Source: Folioceros fuciformis (taxonomy: Eukaryota > Anthocerotophyta > Anthocerotopsida > Anthocerotales). From it: 64,000 nucleotides of DNA. Positions 12,650 to 23,392 of this stretch are shown piece by piece. The notes under the pieces were generated by a model. That model was not told the origin of the DNA, searched no databases, and saw only the letters and a program-made list of their open reading frames with translations. The position numbers were made by a program, and so were the translations under genes. Position 1 is the stretch's first letter, and each line of letters opens with the position of its first letter. Where the stretch lies: positions 341,821-405,820 of the forward strand of contig JBNGIO010006255.1 in the NCBI GenBank assembly GCA_049999805.1. Reading direction: 5' to 3'.

Positions 12650-15600
12650 ATGGTGAAGTTCAAAAAACAGCTGGCTCAGCAGCTTGTGCCGGAATGGACC
12701 GACGCCTACTGCAATTACAAGGTCCTCAAGCAGCAGATCAAGAGGATAAAGCAGCACCATCACCAGGGCATCAAGACCTCCGTGGTGGGCATAGCAGCTC
12801 TAGATCTGCGCTTGACCCTGGAGCCCCATTGTGGCAGTGGCGACGTCGAGGCCGGAAACACCAATTCCGCCACCGATCTGCCCCAGCAGCAGCACCAGGT
12901 TGTCATGAGGATTTTTGAAAGCCCCTTGGCAGCATTCACGGGGTTGGCTCGTCGCACCACTCACACGTTCAAGCCTTCGGCCTCCATCCCTTCCATCAAG
13001 GTTCGCGCTTAGTGATCCTTCTTGGATCGAATTTAAGATTTGTCTTAGAGCTTCAGAATTTGAAGAATTCCAGGGCTCATCCTCGTCCGTGATCAATGCG
13101 ATGTGGCAGGTACATCAGCGGCAGTCAGACGCACACGGTGGAGAGTACTACGAGACGGAAATCCTGGAGCCCTGCATTGCATCTGCGGAGCACGAGAGAA
13201 TTTTCTTCCAAAAGCTGGATGAACAGTTCAACATCGTCGACGGCTTCTACAGGAGGAAGGAGGGAGAGTTCATTATCAGGGCTCACCAATTGGAAACCCA
13301 GATGAAGACTCTGCTTGAAATGCAAAGGGCTCTGGCTCGTCGTCCGATTCGAGTTTCTCATCTGGACTCCCCTTCCGACAGTGACGGAAGCTCTGATGAT
13401 TCCGACCCCGACCTCCAAATTGTGGCATCAGCAGGTGACTACAGCCGCAAAATATCCACTACTGCTGCTACTTGAGTTTGCGCACAACAGCGCCTTTGCT
13501 TAGGAGGAGCTGGCTAACGCAGTTGGCATTTCAGGCAATTTAGGCAGCTACCCAGCAGAAGAGGCCAAGATCGTGAGCATAGCTGAGAAGAGCTTATTAG
13601 AGTATTTCTCATTCAACGTCGTGGATGTTAGCAACCGTGAGCTGCAGTCCAACCTAGGAGGCCAGGCTGCTCTGACGTTGCAGGCAAACACGCAATATGA
13701 TCTTCACCTGAACGATCATGTATGTTACACGGTAGGCGATGACAAAATGGAGTGCACATACCAGCACTGCAGCTTTGCAGCGTCCAAGGTTCAACTCACC
13801 TCGTCCCTTCCCCCCACCAGCCACATGGTAGTCCACATTCCTCTCCCAGGCCAGTCGCTTGAAGCGATTTCAGCCCTTTCTAGGATGCTGTGGGAGGAAA
13901 TGGCCGGCACCACAAAGAAGCTACAAGCACTGGAGGAAAAGGGTGGATACTCGCAAGAGGGCAAGCAAGAGTTTCACAGAACGATGAGCAAGAAAAAGGT
14001 TCAAGGTGCAGAGAAAATGCTACGGGCAGCATTCACAGAGTTCTACCGTGGGTTGACCTTGCTGGCCAGCTTTAGGTGCGTCCCTCTCTCGCTCTCAGCA
14101 CAATGCATTCGGGCTGGCCACGGACGCCAACTGACATATGCTTCGTCTGCTGGAACAGCTCTCTCAACAGGCAAGCCTTCGAGAAAATCCTCAAGAAGTA
14201 TGACAAGGTGAGGGAGGCAATCGCCCACAATTTGGAGTCGTACTCTAACTCAGCGATCGTGACTAATCGTGTGCAATCGTCGGCACCCAGGTGACAGGAC
14301 GACATACTTCAGACACGTACTTGAGGGCAATCGAAACTTCATACTTCGCCGGCTCTGACAAGGTACGATCATTCATGGACAATCGCTTGAATGTTCATTC
14401 AATTTCCATGCAGTTAGCGAGGCTGTTCCCGCGCCATAGGAGGCGACGGAACTTTCAGGCTGAAGGATTCGACATGTCGAGATTCATACAAAATCTGGCT
14501 CCTGTAATGGCGCTCAGGTGGTCAAGCTCATGGAAAGGGTGGAAGCCATCTTCACGGAGCACTTCACCAAAAAGAACCAGCGTCAAGCCATGGCGTATCT
14601 CAAGCCAACCAAGCAAAAAGCTTCACATAGCATAACCTTTCTGTCAGGCAAGTACACATCTCAAATTTTGGCCTCCGATGTACAACCCACATGTGTTCGA
14701 AATAGCACACAGGCGGGTCATCTGATGGTTTTCGTCGGTCTACAGGGATCTTCTCCGGCTGCTCCCTGGCCCTGTTTCTGGTGTACCTTGTGTTGCGGAA
14801 AGGGTATCATTTCAAGGACGACCAAGCCGTGTTTCCAATCTTCAGGTTTGTCTGCCAAAGCTACTACTCTCGATATTGCAGGATAGTGGGGAACAGCACA
14901 GAGCAGAACAAACGACTACATGCTGATTCTTTCGTCCTTCTTACTCTACAGCATCCTGGCGTTGATCCTATTGCACCTGTACCTGTATTGCTGCAATGTA
15001 TATCTCTGGCAAAGAGTCCGCATCAACTACGCGTTCATCTTTCAGTTTGCACCTGGCACGGAGCTGCGGTCTCGTGAAGTGTTACTGCTGAGCACAGTTC
15101 TCACGACAGTTTTGACTCTTGGCATGCTTTCCCATCTTCTTATAATGAACTCGGGGAACGAGGCGTTGGGTATCAAGAGTGTGAACATCCCACCACTGGT
15201 GACTATGGTAAGTTAGCTGTTTGACCGTTGTCCAGTCACTGCGAGGCTGTCTTGGTTCTTGCGCAGATGATCTTGTGCCCACGAATGTTGTGATCACGTG
15301 TGTGCTGTGTTGTGCACCACAGGTATTTCTGATGATTTTGTTCCTCCCTTTGAATCTCTTCTACAAGTCTTCGAGAATCGTCTTTCTCAAAAGCATGATG
15401 AAAGTCATCCTTGCTCCATTCTACAAGGTAGTGCAATTCAACCACCCCAGGCCTCCAAAGTTGGTCAGTCATCGATCGCTGCTCGCAGTGACACCTCACC
15501 CTTTTGCTCTTACATGGCAGGTCGTCCTGGTTGATTTCTTCCTAGCGGATCAGATCACAAGCCAGGTCAGATGCTTGGTTACCTTCGTGACTCCACCCCA

Positions 15601-16823
15601 CCATGTCACGATTCCCGACAAGTCACGCTTCTCCAATTCCGATTGTTGTGGGCATATGCAACCATCGCAACTCCCATTTCTTCTATGAACTGACAGTCGT
15701 CGTCCTGGGTGAACTTTCAGGTTACGGGTTTGAGAAGCCTCGAGTATGCTGCGTGCTACTGCATAGAATCAATGCATTCGACAGATAGCGGAGACATCTT
15801 CCAGCACTGCGTGGGTTCTAAACTGTTCTGGAGCTTCGAGTACATCGTGTCTATGCTACCGTACTGGTGGAGAATCATGCAGGTCGATTCCACAGCGCCT
15901 CTCTTCCCATGTGCTCATGCTCCCAATGATAAGCAATTGGTTATTCACTTCAAGAATCTCGTTCCATGTGCCTTGCTCCAAGCAGTGCTTAAGAAGGTGG
16001 ATTGACGAAGATCAAGACCCAGCACATGTAGCCAATATGGGGAAGTACTTATCAGCATTGATAGCTGTTGTGATGAGAGTGACATACACACGGAGCCACT
16101 CCCTGGTATGGAAGAGTTTGTTTATACTGTCGTCAATCGTAGCTACCATTTATCAACTCTACTGGGACATTGTGGTTGACTGGGGCCTGCTTCGGAAAAA
16201 GTCAGCAAATCCTTGGCTCCGGGATCAGCTCATCCTCAAAAGGAAGTACATATATTTCATCTCAATGGTAAGCGTCACACCTCCCCGTCTGCCGGCAGAG
16301 AATCATTTGCGGGTCGTGTAGGAAAAGAGAGTGGGCGTAGATGCTGCTGCTGCTGAATAGAACTTTCATAACCGCATCATAGCGCGACTCGCGCCAGCAT
16401 CGGCTGCAGGGGAGCTGGACGTGTTTGGATGTTTTCCAACTTGGACGGATGTTGCTTGACAGGCACTCAACTCTGTATTGCGACTAGCATGGATGTACAC
16501 GGCATTTCGTGCCCCACACTACGGTTTGACAAACAACATCCAAGACTTGACGTTTGCTGCCCTGGAAGTCATTCGGCGTGGGCAGTGGAATTTCTATCGG
16601 TTCGTTCCTCTATGCTTTTCACCGTCTTCGTGTGTTAGTCTGCTTCCTTGTTTCTGCTTCTCCGATAGATAGGCAAAGCCGATGAACGAAGAAACCCTCA
16701 AGACACTGTTCTATTCTTCTTGTTTGCAGCTTGGAGAACGAGCACCTGAACAACGTCGGAAAGTTCAGGGCTGTACATCAGGTACCACTGCCATTTAACG
16801 ACAGTGTACGGCACAGGTTGTAA
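12650..16823 (+). CDS. PHO1: PHO1-type phosphate exporter (SPX-EXS protein)
   Basis: Fourteen exons: 12650-13000, 13074-13434, 13535-14075, 14159-14207, 14291-14362, 14518-14647, 14746-14845, 14952-15207, 15323-15427, 15521-15565, 15721-15882, 15986-16267, 16463-16599, 16730-16823. They give about 894 residues. PHO1 proteins export phosphate across Golgi and plasma membranes to load the vascular or conducting stream. The N-terminal SPX domain ([16 protein letters not shown] through [20 protein letters not shown]) senses inositol pyrophosphates. A Ser/Asp linker follows, then the helix-rich region with YFAGSDK and [12 protein letters not shown], membrane helices, and the C-terminal EXS domain ([68 protein letters not shown]). 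One intron, 14648-14745, begins with GC rather than GT. A GTATGT at 13720 could start a further small intron in exon 3; I kept the in-frame read-through. Family length is about 750-900. Confidence 0.94.
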
Positions 16824-18007
16824 GAGAGATGTGAGCAGAGATTGTTGACAGAAAGGAAACTTTTGTTAGCTAGCCTAGATCAGAGTCCGATGTCAAGCCT
16901 TAGACTGCTGCATGTATAGAAGACCATTTGGAACGTGTACCAACCAATTTTCCAGACCATGACCAGTCCCTTTCCCAAATCCGGCAACAGTGGCTTGAAA
17001 ACGAGCAAGCCAACCAAAACCCAAATGAGGCTAACCCATTCATACCTAGAAACACCTCTCGGCTTCAAGAATTGGACTTGATGACGAGAGAATAACTCAA
17101 CTGGAGATCCCCCATAGCTGGACATTCTAGCAGGCTTGTCCATGAACAGTCTCCAAGGATAGCTCCGATCTGTGAATTATGCACTGTCACTTGAGAATGA
17201 AGCACAGTTGAAATGTCGGTTGATCAATCCGACCTTACCTGCTCGTTTCCAATAAATCCTACGTCTGGTGTACTTTTATCATTACGCGAATCCAAACTGC
17301 ACTGCAGATCCTATAGGGTTCAGACGAGAAGAGCTGCTGCAGATGATGTCGAAGACTGGATCCCTACAAGTTGCCAATGTTGTGGAACAACAGCAGCTGA
17401 TCCTTCCTGCCTTCCTCTGGAAGGCAGCACTCCTGGATCGCAATTCCACCTTGGAGACAATGACTCCATCCGTAGCAGCACAACGTCAGTCTCCGAGGAC
17501 TATGCTGCAGATACAGTCACATTTGACTCATCGCGTCTTATTGCCCTTAGCTGGATGGGAAGCAAGCGCCTCACGCCTGATTGTTTTAGTTTGGGCATGA
17601 GGTCATTCAATGAGTGACTCTGGCCAGCATGTGCCCAACCCCCACATACGTAGTTGGTAGTCGTAAACCCCCCATTTTACTTGTGGATCGGATCACTCCC
17701 ACAGAGAACAGAAGTGATGCCTACAAGAAACTCAGCAAGAAATCACACGAGAGGGAAAGGCTAGGCCTTCCATCCTCGTACAAGGGATTTTTCGATGCTA
17801 ATCTGTAGGCTCATGAACACAACATCCACCAACTTTGTTGGTGGAATGCAGACTGTGCAACCCGAGTTGCCCATTTTGTATGTTGGGCTATCTCTTTCAC
17901 GCAACTAAAGCATTGTGAGTTCCTTCAGGAAAAGGATTGACTAGGACACTCTTGCGGCGTCGCTAGTGATCTGAAGGCAAAAATGCAGAGAGCGGACGGG
18001 GATGGAT
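16824..18007. other. Unassigned open frames between PHO1 and the MATE gene
   Basis: No family is recognised. A minus-strand ATG frame at 17143-16880 encodes 87 residues with two hydrophobic stretches (around WVSLIWVLVGLLVF and MVWKIGWYTFQMVF). On the plus strand, overlapping frames run at 17213-17617 (134 residues, Ser/Thr/Asp-rich) and 17614-17808 (ending SSYKGFFDANL, no ATG of its own). The plus frames could be exons of one small unknown gene or PHO1 3' untranslated sequence. Confidence 0.25.
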
Positions 18008-19513
18008 TCAGCTGACTCTCTCGAAGGCCTTAGCAGCCTGATGAGACCAGTCCGTCGTGAACGCTAGGCTGACATTCATCACAGATTGCAAGCCTACTCC
18101 TACCATGAGCCCCCACCACAGCCCCTGCAGGCCGTGCTCTGCCCAGAACGCAAGGTAGTAGCTGGTGGGCAGAGCCACCAGCCACAAGGTGACACCGTTC
18201 ACAATGGACCCCGCCAGCTGCTGCCCAGACCCCCTCAAAATGCCAGACATTACCGCACTCAGGGACAGTATGAACTGCGACGCCACAATCAAGGGCATGA
18301 GCAGGGCCACCAGGCCCACAACCTCCACCTCATCCGAAGTAGTAAATATCAAAGCCCAACGATGCCGAAACAACAGCAACACGACAGACAGCACTCCGCT
18401 CGCCATCACCGAGTTGAAAACAGCCGCAAGCACAGCCCTCCTGGCCCTGTCAGGCCTCTGAGCACCCAGCTCGTTGGACACCCGGACACTAGCAGCCGTG
18501 CTCAGCCCCAAATGGACCATGTAACACACCCCCGCCGTCTGGAAGGTGATGTTCATAGCCGTCAAGGTAATCTCCGGATCAGGCAAGAGCCCCGCGAAAA
18601 CCAGCAACACCTCGAAGAACCACCACTCGAAGCAATTCATGGCCATAGCAGGCACCGCCAGCTTCAAGAACGGAGCCCAGTCCCGAAACGCATCCCGACT
18701 CCACCCAGGCCACGCGCGCTCCAGAATCCCGCTCGTCTCAAACTGCAGAAACAGCAGCAGAAACGACAAATTGAAGATGGCGGACATGCTGTACGCAACC
18801 CCGGCCCCGAGAAACCCGAGGTCCAGCACGAAAATCCCGACGTAGTTCACGGGAAAGCTGAGCAGCAGCACGACACTGGAGCTGACGGCCATGGGCACCA
18901 TCACCCCCTGCACCTCCAGAAACTTCTGCACGGGGGACAAGCAGGCCGTCGCAAACAGTCCCGGCAGCAGCACCAGGACGTACTTCACCGCAAGCTCCAC
19001 AATCCCCGGGTCCTGCCTCAGTGCGAGCAGAATCGGGGAAGCCAGAGTGAACACGCCCGCAATGCCCACACAGGCCATGAGCAGCACGAAGATTCCCCTC
19101 TGCAGAACTACTCCCAGCAGCTTGAGCTGGCCGGCCCCGTGGGCCTGGCCCCCGAGCGTCTCCATCCCCGCGGACAGCCCGTCCAGGATGGCGTACCCGA
19201 ACACGTTGGAGAAGCTGGAGGCCATGGCCGCTGCCGCGAAATGCAGGGCCCCGAGGCGGCCCACGAAGGCCAGCGAAACGCCGAAGAGCGTGTACCCCAC
19301 GATGCCCATGAACGCCACGGGGAGCGCCAGCTCCGCGTTCTTCCAGGCCTCCTCCAGCAGACTCGTCGTCCCCCCATCGAACTCCACGTCGCGCGCCTCC
19401 AGGTCCAGCAGCGGAACCTGGAGGCCGCCCTCCTTGCCGTTGCTCTTCACATGCTCCGCGCAATCCGAGTCCATCGCGGGACTCCCTGCTGCGCAATCGC
19501 GGCTCTCCCGCAT
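18008..19513 (-). CDS. MATE/DTX family efflux transporter, intronless
   Basis: A single uninterrupted ATG frame of 501 residues, the usual length of plant MATE (DTX) transporters. These are 12-helix antiporters that export organic cations, metabolites or citrate in exchange for protons or sodium. About 55 hydrophilic N-terminal residues precede helix 1 (LALPVAFMGIVGYTLFGVSL). Family landmarks include GRLGALHFAAAAMASSFSNV, ALDTLGGQA-like GMETLGGQAHGAGQ, CLSPVQKFLEVQG, FEWWFFEVLLVFAGLLPDP, and AASVRVSNELGAQRPDRAR in the second half. The lack of introns contrasts with the intron-rich neighbours. A 71-codon upstream frame ends 14 bp before the start codon. Substrate cannot be told from sequence. 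It could act at plasma membrane or tonoplast. Confidence 0.95.
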   Translation of the reverse strand: MRESRDCAAGSPAMDSDCAEHVKSNGKEGGLQVPLLDLEARDVEFDGGTTSLLEEAWKNAELALPVAFMGIVGYTLFGVSLAFVGRLGALHFAAAAMASSFSNVFGYAILDGLSAGMETLGGQAHGAGQLKLLGVVLQRGIFVLLMACVGIAGVFTLASPILLALRQDPGIVELAVKYVLVLLPGLFATACLSPVQKFLEVQGVMVPMAVSSSVVLLLSFPVNYVGIFVLDLGFLGAGVAYSMSAIFNLSFLLLFLQFETSGILERAWPGWSRDAFRDWAPFLKLAVPAMAMNCFEWWFFEVLLVFAGLLPDPEITLTAMNITFQTAGVCYMVHLGLSTAASVRVSNELGAQRPDRARRAVLAAVFNSVMASGVLSVVLLLFRHRWALIFTTSDEVEVVGLVALLMPLIVASQFILSLSAVMSGILRGSGQQLAGSIVNGVTLWLVALPTSYYLAFWAEHGLQGLWWGLMVGVGLQSVMNVSLAFTTDWSHQAAKAFERVS

Positions 19514-19527
19514 CGCAGCACCAGGTC

Positions 19528-19743
19528 TCAGCCCGGCCTGAACAACTCCCCGCCTCCCAGCCCGTTAAAACGTCCTCGCACCCTGGCCAGCTCCCAGCAG
19601 CAGGACCAGAAAGTGTGGAGCGCAAGGCAACTTTCCCCACCTCGACTTGAGGTGGAAGCTTCCGCGACGCCAGCGGACAGGACGAATACAGTTAGAAGCC
19701 CAACGACCCAGGCCGGATACCCTTCCCGAGGGTTTGTCTCCAT
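19528..19743 (-). CDS. Possible upstream ORF / small secreted peptide ahead of the MATE gene
   Basis: An ATG frame of 71 codons ends 14 bp before the MATE start codon, in a different frame. Residues about 11-29 (AWVVGLLTVFVLSAGVAEA) resemble a signal peptide, followed by a Ser/Gly/Cys-containing stretch. It probably lies within the MATE 5' leader and could be a uORF that dampens translation, or a chance frame. No homologue recognised. Confidence 0.25.
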   Translation of the reverse strand: METNPREGYPAWVVGLLTVFVLSAGVAEASTSSRGGESCLALHTFWSCCWELARVRGRFNGLGGGELFRPG

Positions 19744-21449
19744 TCCATAGTCCAAAGTCGACACGGACTGGGTATCCCTAACACGGGGTGAGCGATATCC
19801 ATCACCTCCGATGTGGTGGAGGCCTGGAGGCGGTGTCATTGGTGGGCCTGCTCCTTCACGCCCTAGATCATTGCATGCCATCCCATCTCCTGTTCGAGTA
19901 CAGTTTTGTCTGGGATTCCGAGAGGCTTGCTGCGGCAGCAGCTGGGAGGTTACAGGCTCCCTCCTCTGCTCGGCGGGCTCACCTTCTGCGCACTATCCCC
20001 GCCCCTTTCCTACCACCTCGCCTCAACGCATGGCTTGCAAGTCCCGGCTCGCAAGTCATCAGAACCGCGTCCCTTCATCGACTGGTCTCATCAGGCACTG
20101 CGACACATGCCCTTCCACCGAGTCACCTAAAAACCTTCCACCAGCACTTCCCTAGACTGTCTGCCAGGGATCCGCTCCACACAAGCCTCATGAGCATGCC
20201 GTATCCCTCCGCAGGCACTGCCCTTCCCCGGCCCCTCCTGCGGTTAGTTCCTCCTCCGGCTCCTTGTATGTCCTTCCGCCTCGGCTGCTCTAAGAAACAG
20301 ACGAGTACTTGCAGCTGACAGCCGCTGCGGGCCACCGACAGCGCACGACGAGAGACTGTGAGGTCAATTCCTCCAGGCCCTCCCCGCTCATACCATACCA
20401 GAAGGTACAACTGTTCCAGGGCCTGTGCACCTGTTGGAACCGACTGCACTCCCACACTCCTGCCAACTATGTCCAGAAACTCCAGCCTTCGCGACAAGAA
20501 AGTCTCCATCAACATTGCTCTGCGCCGCGGCCGGGGCGTCCTGCCCGGATGATCTCGCCGCAAGAGCTTCCACTTCCACCAGAGTCAGATGAGCTTACGA
20601 TTGAGCCGGACCAGCTCTCCGTGTGCTTAGCCACTAAGACTGCTCAAATGTATCGAATTCTTAAGAGTACGAGCCGCGTCTGAAGAAGTACTGCGCGGAC
20701 TCGATCACAAGTCTTCGGGATCTGTGTCGAATAGCTTCCCAAGCATATGCAAGAATCTCTGACGTGCGTAAGGTAGCTCGCTTGAAAGGACGTCTGTCAT
20801 GGTTATATACATTTTTTTATAATATAATTATCATATTTCAATCCCAGACTCCAAAAACAAAACCCTTCGTGGACAGACTGCAATAAAGTTCTTCAAACTG
20901 GGTCGATCACTTATTGAAACGTACGCGTTTACCCAGGTATCTCAGGATTGAAAATGGTTTTCACCGCAGATCCTTTTTCACCCCGGCCACTCCTTGAGAC
21001 CCTTTTTATTACGGCCACTCCTTTGTGTTGTGTAGAACTGGAGGCCGTATTGTTTTTGTTTTCCACTTTTCTCGACCTGGCCATGAGACACACGCAGAAG
21101 CTGCCCACGATGCCACGACACTGGGCGGGCAGTCAGAGCTCGCTCGCGGCCAGTCCAAACTGCCGGGATGCAGGCCCAATTCCCAGTCCGGATAAGATCC
21201 CTTCTGCGGCCAGAGCTGGGAGTGGAGGAGAAAGAAGTTTGGTCGGCGGGGTGACGAGGAATTCTGGAGCTAGTGCGGTGTGAGTAGTGAAGAACGGTGG
21301 TTAAGGAAGGAAGTGAGGTGTTGGTTGGGATTTGGGGAGTGGGAGTAGGGAGGTGGGAGTTCCTCCAATTGTCCGCGGGACGTGCCCTAGAGTGAGTTGT
21401 GTATCCATCTTTGCGTCCGTCCAGGTAGCGGAGGGATCTGGGGTGGAAG
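19744..21449. other. No recognisable gene
   Basis: Intergenic DNA between the divergent MATE (-) and Rolling-stone-like (+) genes. Open frames such as 19788-20318 (+) and 20123-20563 (-) overlap each other in antisense and resemble no family. About 20800-20930 is AT-rich. The last ~500 bp probably form the promoter and leader of the gene at 21450. Confidence 0.4.
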
Positions 21450-23155
21450 ATGACCTCCGCGTTGTGGGATAAATGGCCTGTCTTCTCCTGCCTCCTGGTT
21501 GTGCTTGGCTTCTTAGTGTCTAGCTTCATTGTTGCCTTCAAGTACGAGGGGCGTGCCAGAGGTGGCAAGGTGCGTGCTCGTGGGAGGCCTGTAGCTCTCT
21601 CTGTCATTGCGGCGGATGGGACTGTGTTTTCGGATGAGGTGTGGACTGCAGGGGGTGGTTGGATTCATCCGGGCTGGCTCCTTGCCTTTCGTGCATTCGC
21701 GTTTCTCTACTTAGTGCCCATTCAGCTGTACGATTTGATTCGCTTGGGGCCCAGTGAGACTTACTATTACTACACACAGTAAGGGATGTGTTGCACTTCT
21801 TGGACGATCTGCGAGTCTTGAGCCTGGGGACGTCCATGAGTGACGTTTGTTCCTGGCGTGGCGGTTTTGCAGATGGACGTTCTCGCTGCTGACTGTTTAC
21901 TTCGGGGTGAGTGCTCTCCATGGAACCTTGTCTTGGGAGGGTTGGTGGTAGGGCTCTGGCTGCTGATGAGTGGTCTGGTACCAGCCTGGGGCACCGGCTC
22001 TGTGTTCTGACTCTGCCGTGTGCAGCTGGCAGCGGGCACCAGCGCCGTGAACGTTCTGCTGCGGATACCTGAGACCAAAGTTGCTCCCGAGGCCAAGGCG
22101 CTGAACCTGGGAGAGGTTGATTCCCTTTTACCGGGGAAGGAGGTGGGGAAGGCGAGCACTCGAGATGCCATCCAGGAAGCTCATCGCTGGTGTGGTGTGC
22201 CTGATGCCGGTACCCGAACCCGCGGAGGTTTCTGGAGCTATGCTCTGCAAGTGCTGTTCCAGGTCTCAATGTTTTGGAAGGCTCCAGATGCTTTACTTTC
22301 GCAGCTTGTGAATGCGAACGGACGGATGACTCTTGCCATTGTTTCCAGGTCCTGGGCCCAGCCGTGCTGCTGACTGACAGCGTGTACTGGCTTCTGCTGG
22401 TTCCCTTCGTCCTTCCAGCTGATTTCGAACATGATTTTGTAAGTGCTTTTGTAACATCACAGTCCGAACCCTTCTCGTGACTTTGGATCATGTTTCACAA
22501 ACTTCCTGTTTGAAATTGGATGTGCAGGTGGACATAAACATGCATGCCATGAATGCCTTGTTTTTTGTCATCGAACTCTTCCTGAACGACATGGTAACTC
22601 TGAGACCCGTGTCTTAATATTCACATTCCTTACGGAGCTCCTTGATAAGCACCTAGAGCATCGTGATACTGATCAAGCATATTCATAATCTCACCGTCCA
22701 GCGCTTCCCATGGTTCCGTGGAGCGTATCTGGTCATGTGGAGTGTTTCATACATTTCCTTTCAGTGGTTTCTCCATTTTTCGGGCTCCGCCGCAGGGTAA
22801 GCTGACCACCCTTGTCCCAACTTTGGAACTGATCGGTTGTCCATCTTCCCATGCTCAGCTCATATGGGGGTGGTGTCGACTTGACTACAGGTGGCCCTAT
22901 CCATTTCTCAGTCTGTCAACACCCTATGCCCCCGCCTGGTAAGTTCTTGTTGCTGTGCACATTCTTCCATAACTTTTTCTGCAACAGGCTCTCATGTCGT
23001 CTGAGCCACTTGGGCATGCCGCCATCTTGCTCTTCTGCTGCAGGTATTTAGCGCTCTCTCTGTTCCATTTGATATGTTTCATTATTTGCCTCCTGCTTGC
23101 AAAAGTTAAACAAAACTTGCAAGAGAGGTTGAATCTGGTTAGGACCTTTACTTGA
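21450..23155 (+). CDS. Rolling-stone-like (Rost) multi-pass membrane protein
   Basis: Eight exons: 21450-21778, 21873-21906, 22026-22262, 22349-22438, 22528-22593, 22702-22796, 22891-22938, 23044-23155. They give 336 residues in consistent frame. The order of features matches the plant family with Arabidopsis At1g10660/At5g62960-type members, related to Drosophila Rolling stone: an N-terminal helix (WPVFSCLLVVLGFLVSSFIV), a helix near WLLAFRAFAFLYLVPIQLYD, the hallmark YYYYTQWTFSLLTVYFG, LLTDSVYWLLLVPF, HAMNALFFVIELFLN, YLVMWSVSYISFQW, WPYPFLSLSTPYAPAWY, and a last helix followed by a short basic tail. Seven or so helices are expected. The biochemical function is not known. It ends 238 bp from the convergent ACX4 gene. 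Confidence 0.85.
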
Positions 23156-23392
23156 AGGCCATGTAATGTGAAAGGTCCGAAGGCTATTTGTTGCCGAACT
23201 GTACCATGACGGTCACAAGCGGCATGATGTACGCCAGCACCGTTAGGAATGCGGTCTGTCTTGTAACCATGACAATTTTTTATTCAAAGTCAAATGCAAT
23301 TCTCAACATAAATAATTTTATGCCCTGGTGACAATCTGGTTGTAACAACACGGCGCTTTCTGTACCTAGGCCGAATCCGAAAAAAGTTCATT

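Noticed and set aside
18086-19750. 554-codon plus-strand frame opposite the MATE gene
   Set aside because: It is antisense to a clear MATE coding sequence, is Gln/His/Arg/Pro-rich as expected from reverse-complemented GC-rich codons, and shows no family.
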